Below, one piece after another: positions 32,192 to 33,944 of a stretch of DNA of 33,944 nt. Below the pieces are notes generated by a model. That model searched no databases and was not told the DNA's origin. It worked only from the letters and a program-made list of their open reading frames with translations. Numbering within the stretch: position 1 is the first letter of the stretch; every line of letters begins with the position of its first letter. The translations under genes were made by a program, and so were the position numbers. The stretch comes from Bacillus solimangrovi (lineage in GTDB: Bacteria > Bacillota > Bacilli > Bacillales > Bacillaceae_N). The stretch spans positions 1-33,944 of the forward strand of contig NZ_MJEH01000031.1 of NCBI RefSeq assembly GCF_001742425.1, read 5' to 3'.

Positions 32192-32899
32192 ATGAAAGGA
32201 TTATTACAATATCAATTACTTCATTACATAAGAACGTATCGATACTTACCACCGTTCACATTCTTTATCATGTTTCTTGTTATTAATTATGCATACAAGC
32301 CAAACCCAATATTAGATAGCTATTCATTTACATCTGTCGTTCTATTCTTTATTATGGGTTGGTTTACAGTAACAATCTTTCATGCTGAAGATTCTGGTCA
32401 AAGAGTGATTACACAATTGCATTGTAAAAGTTCAAATGCATATTATATTAGTCTATATATTATTGCTATTATGATTGGATTTTGCTTAAGTGTACTCTCT
32501 GTTTATTATCCAATTATATTTGATATGTTTGCGGGGAAACAACGTCTTATACATGTTGTAATGGGTGTCATGTCTCATTTTAGTAGCTCAATTTTAGCTA
32601 TTTCATTAACTTCTATTTTTACTAGAGATATTGTGAAAAATGATAGGAATACATGGTGGGGAGTTTTTACGATCTTACTTACCAGCTTAATAGTCGTTCC
32701 GTTGAAAACTATAATCTTACAAGTAAAAGGACTAATCTGGTTATTACCTCCTGTACATCTATCACTACAAATGATGAGTACAAATGATAGTATCGATTAT
32801 ATTCCGTTTAGTTATTACTTGCAGTTTAGTTGGATTGCTTTGTATGGATTTATTATGATTGTTCTATTTTTTCAATTGAAGAGATTTAGACAAGCGTAA
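32192..32899 (+). CDS. ABC transporter permease
   Basis: A 235-residue integral membrane protein with about six helices (about residues 20-34, 45-62, 80-107, 120-145, 155-180 and 208-228). The size and layout match ABC-2 type permeases of small export systems, with the ATPase encoded directly upstream. The substrate is unknown. AGGAGGGAGGAG lies before the ATG at 32192. Because the partner ATPase gene has an in-frame stop, this permease may be an orphan unless the stop is read through or another ATPase substitutes. A strong terminator follows. Confidence 0.85.
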   Translation: MKGLLQYQLLHYIRTYRYLPPFTFFIMFLVINYAYKPNPILDSYSFTSVVLFFIMGWFTVTIFHAEDSGQRVITQLHCKSSNAYYISLYIIAIMIGFCLSVLSVYYPIIFDMFAGKQRLIHVVMGVMSHFSSSILAISLTSIFTRDIVKNDRNTWWGVFTILLTSLIVVPLKTIILQVKGLIWLLPPVHLSLQMMSTNDSIDYIPFSYYLQFSWIALYGFIMIVLFFQLKRFRQA

Positions 32900-32958
32900 T
32901 CGATGTGAAAGTATTTTAAAAGTCGTATTAAAAAAACTATAATTTATAGAGAATAATC

Positions 32959-32995
32959 AGTCCATGTTTGTAAAGTAAACATGGACTTTTTTTCT
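32959..32995 (+). terminator. Intrinsic terminator of the ABC operon
   Basis: An 11-bp perfect stem AGTCCATGTTT/AAACATGGACT with a seven-base loop is followed by a T-rich run. Confidence 0.9.
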
Positions 32996-33015
32996 TTTTT
33001 GAAATAAAAAACATA

Positions 33016-33044
33016 TTTACAAAAATTAGAATTTAATTTACTAT
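33016..33044 (+). promoter_or_regulatory. Promoter of the padR-MFS operon
   Basis: TTTACA at 33016-33021 and TACTAT at 33039-33044 with a 17-base spacer. The -10 box lies inside the left arm of the palindrome at 33037-33084, so a bound repressor would block it. Confidence 0.6.
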
Positions 33045-33084
33045 ATATTTAATACTAAATATTTAGTATTAAATATATAGTAAA
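33037..33084. promoter_or_regulatory. 48-bp perfect palindrome, probable PadR operator
   Basis: The 24 bases 33037-33060 are the exact reverse complement of 33061-33084, with no spacer. The core is ATACTAAAT and ATTTAGTAT. It covers the -10 region and ends just before the GGTGGAGGAG ribosome binding site of padR. PadR-family dimers bind dyads in their own promoters, so autoregulation is likely. Confidence 0.8.
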
Positions 33085-33097
33085 GGTGGAGGAGATA

Positions 33098-33643
33098 ATG
33101 ACACGTACTATGGTTTTAGGACTTCTCAAATCTGCAGGACCTATGTCAGGATATGAAATTCAACAAATGATGCAGTCTGCTCAAACAGATATGTGGGCGT
33201 ATGTAAAGCCAGCATCAATATATCATGCATTAAAGAAACTTCAGGAGGAAGGAAAGGTTGTCCTAGAAAAAGTCGAGCAGACAGGCTTAAGGACAAAATC
33301 AATATTTAACATTACAGAAGATGGAGAGCGTGAATTAAACGAATTATTGGTTGATTCACTAAGCTCTTCATCAGTCGTTTTCCCTGCGCCCCTCTATACA
33401 GCTCTAACATTTTTAGAGAATTTAACAGAAGATGAGATCATAACTGCACTTGAAAAGCAAAAGTTAGAAATAACAAATATTTATGAAAGTATGAAACTTG
33501 GATATGAACAGAAGCAGGCGAACATTGGAAAAGTACCTGAAAAAATTGATTTAATTTTTCAGAATATGTATAAACAATGTGAGCTTCAACTAGAACATAT
33601 TAATGGAATATTAGAGATTGTCAGGGAAGGAGAATACAAGTGA
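33098..33643 (+). CDS. PadR family transcriptional regulator
   Basis: A 181-residue PadR-type repressor. The winged-helix domain occupies about residues 3-90: TMVLGLLKSAGPMSGYEIQQMM, then VKPASIYHALKKLQEEGKVV, wing RTKSIFNITEDGERELNELL. The C-terminal helical domain (about 95-180) resembles the Vir-type dimerisation helices. Such repressors typically control an adjacent efflux pump and release DNA on binding toxic compounds. GGTGGAGGAG precedes the ATG at 33098; the frame from 33086 would start inside that sequence. Its stop codon overlaps the MFS start by four bases, showing an operon. A 48-bp palindrome lies directly upstream. Confidence 0.93.
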   Translation: MTRTMVLGLLKSAGPMSGYEIQQMMQSAQTDMWAYVKPASIYHALKKLQEEGKVVLEKVEQTGLRTKSIFNITEDGERELNELLVDSLSSSSVVFPAPLYTALTFLENLTEDEIITALEKQKLEITNIYESMKLGYEQKQANIGKVPEKIDLIFQNMYKQCELQLEHINGILEIVREGEYK

Positions 33644-33863
33644 AAACACCTAAAAAGATAGTTGTATTCGTTATTATGCTTGCAATTTTTACGGATATGC
33701 TGATGTATGGATTAGTTGTGCCCTTTTTACCAATTCATGCAGAATCTTTAGGTGCTTCTCAGTCAGAAATAGGTCTATTATTTGCAAGTTATGCGATTGC
33801 ATTGTTTGTCGCAACACCACTATTCGGAGCGTTAGCAGACAGAATAGGAAGGAAGAAGCTTAT
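33640..33863 (+). pseudogene. MFS transporter, truncated by an IS element
   Basis: GTG start at 33640, overlapping the padR stop and preceded by AGGGAAGGAG. About 74 codons are intact and encode the first two membrane helices of a major facilitator transporter. LVVPFLPIHAESLGASQSEIG, then the family motif GALADRIGRKK after helix 2, are typical of multidrug or tetracycline-type drug:H+ antiporters. At about 33864 the coding sequence is replaced by an IS end and a stop follows within ten codons. The rest of the gene may lie beyond the window. The broken pump is the expected target of the PadR repressor. Confidence 0.85.
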
Positions 33864-33944
33864 TGAACTGCCCCCTGTCAAGTAGACAGTGGAAATAATA
33901 AAAATGATTTAAACGGCTTTAGCTCTATATTCTATAGGGCTAAG
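33864..33944 (-). mobile_element. IS3-family insertion sequence, right part only
   Basis: The segment begins TGAACTGCCCCCTGTC..., a TG-initiated terminal repeat of the kind seen in IS3-family elements of Firmicutes, and interrupts the MFS gene. On the leftward strand it carries the end of a transposase. The exact outer base could be 33864 or a few bases later, because the target duplication and the other end are outside the window. Confidence 0.75.
33909..33944 (-). CDS. IS3-family transposase, C-terminal end (partial)
   Basis: Reading leftward from the window edge, eleven codons encode LSPIEYRAKAV followed by TAA. This matches the usual C-terminus of IS3-family OrfB integrase-type transposases (..GLSPVEYR..). 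The catalytic DDE core lies outside the window. The stop is 45 bases inside the element end, as expected for this family. Confidence 0.75.
   Translation of the reverse strand, partial: LSPIEYRAKAV

Noticed and set aside
1-33944. CRISPR array, tRNA or rRNA genes, riboswitch or prophage module
   Set aside because: I looked for regular repeats, cloverleaf-like and T-box/riboswitch-like signals and phage gene order, and saw none.

Overview
The window looks like a chromosomal accessory region of a low-GC Gram-positive bacterium of the Bacillaceae. The base composition is AT-rich. Genes carry strong AGGAGG-type ribosome binding sites and often TTG or GTG starts, and transcription ends at intrinsic terminators. 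Several signals are Bacillus-like: a sigma-W type promoter before a flotillin gene, an Fnr-type box before a cupin gene, and a close YsnE-type acetyltransferase. I see no rRNA, tRNA, CRISPR array, phage module or replication origin.

Layout. 1-7.8 kb: GNAT acetyltransferase, DUF6544-like membrane-anchored protein, an unlisted 56-residue ORF, sigma-W driven flotillin (floT), a lipoprotein with a peptidase-MA type HExxH motif, an Fnr-box cupin gene, two more GNATs, a small membrane protein, a small acidic protein and a SnoaL-like protein. 7.9-8.6 kb: two tandem, almost identical genes for 26-residue hydrophobic anionic peptides, the most novel-looking item here. 8.8-12 kb: two decayed copies of one GNAT gene bracket a secreted CuAO_N1/DUF5050 protein, a hairpin that hides a ribosome binding site, and a nonsense-mutated lipoprotein gene. 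12-16.8 kb: metallo-beta-lactamase-fold and VOC proteins, a GNAT, a membrane-anchored serine hydrolase, a dead membrane-protein gene and a metallophosphoesterase. 17-21.6 kb: a PH-like membrane protein, two GNATs, a lipoprotein, an EamA transporter, a MarR regulator with two nearby dyads, and a deletion scar joining truncated tetR and membrane-protein genes. 21.6-28.6 kb: secreted, membrane and HExxH proteins of unknown role, an alpha/beta hydrolase, a Nudix hydrolase, two GNAT pseudogenes, an SDR/LysR divergent pair and a GNAT. 28.7-33.9 kb: a lipoprotein multicopper oxidase with a CcdA/TauE-like membrane protein, an ABC exporter whose ATPase gene has an in-frame stop, and a PadR-MFS efflux operon controlled by a 48-bp perfect palindrome and broken by an IS3-family element at the right edge.

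Taken together this is a plastic region. Most genes are single-gene units for small-molecule modification (seven intact GNATs), envelope stress (flotillin, lipoproteins, copper oxidase) and efflux (EamA, ABC, MFS). At least eight loci are pseudogenes or truncated, so gene gain and decay appear to be active here. Functions are read from motifs and remembered families. No database search was run.
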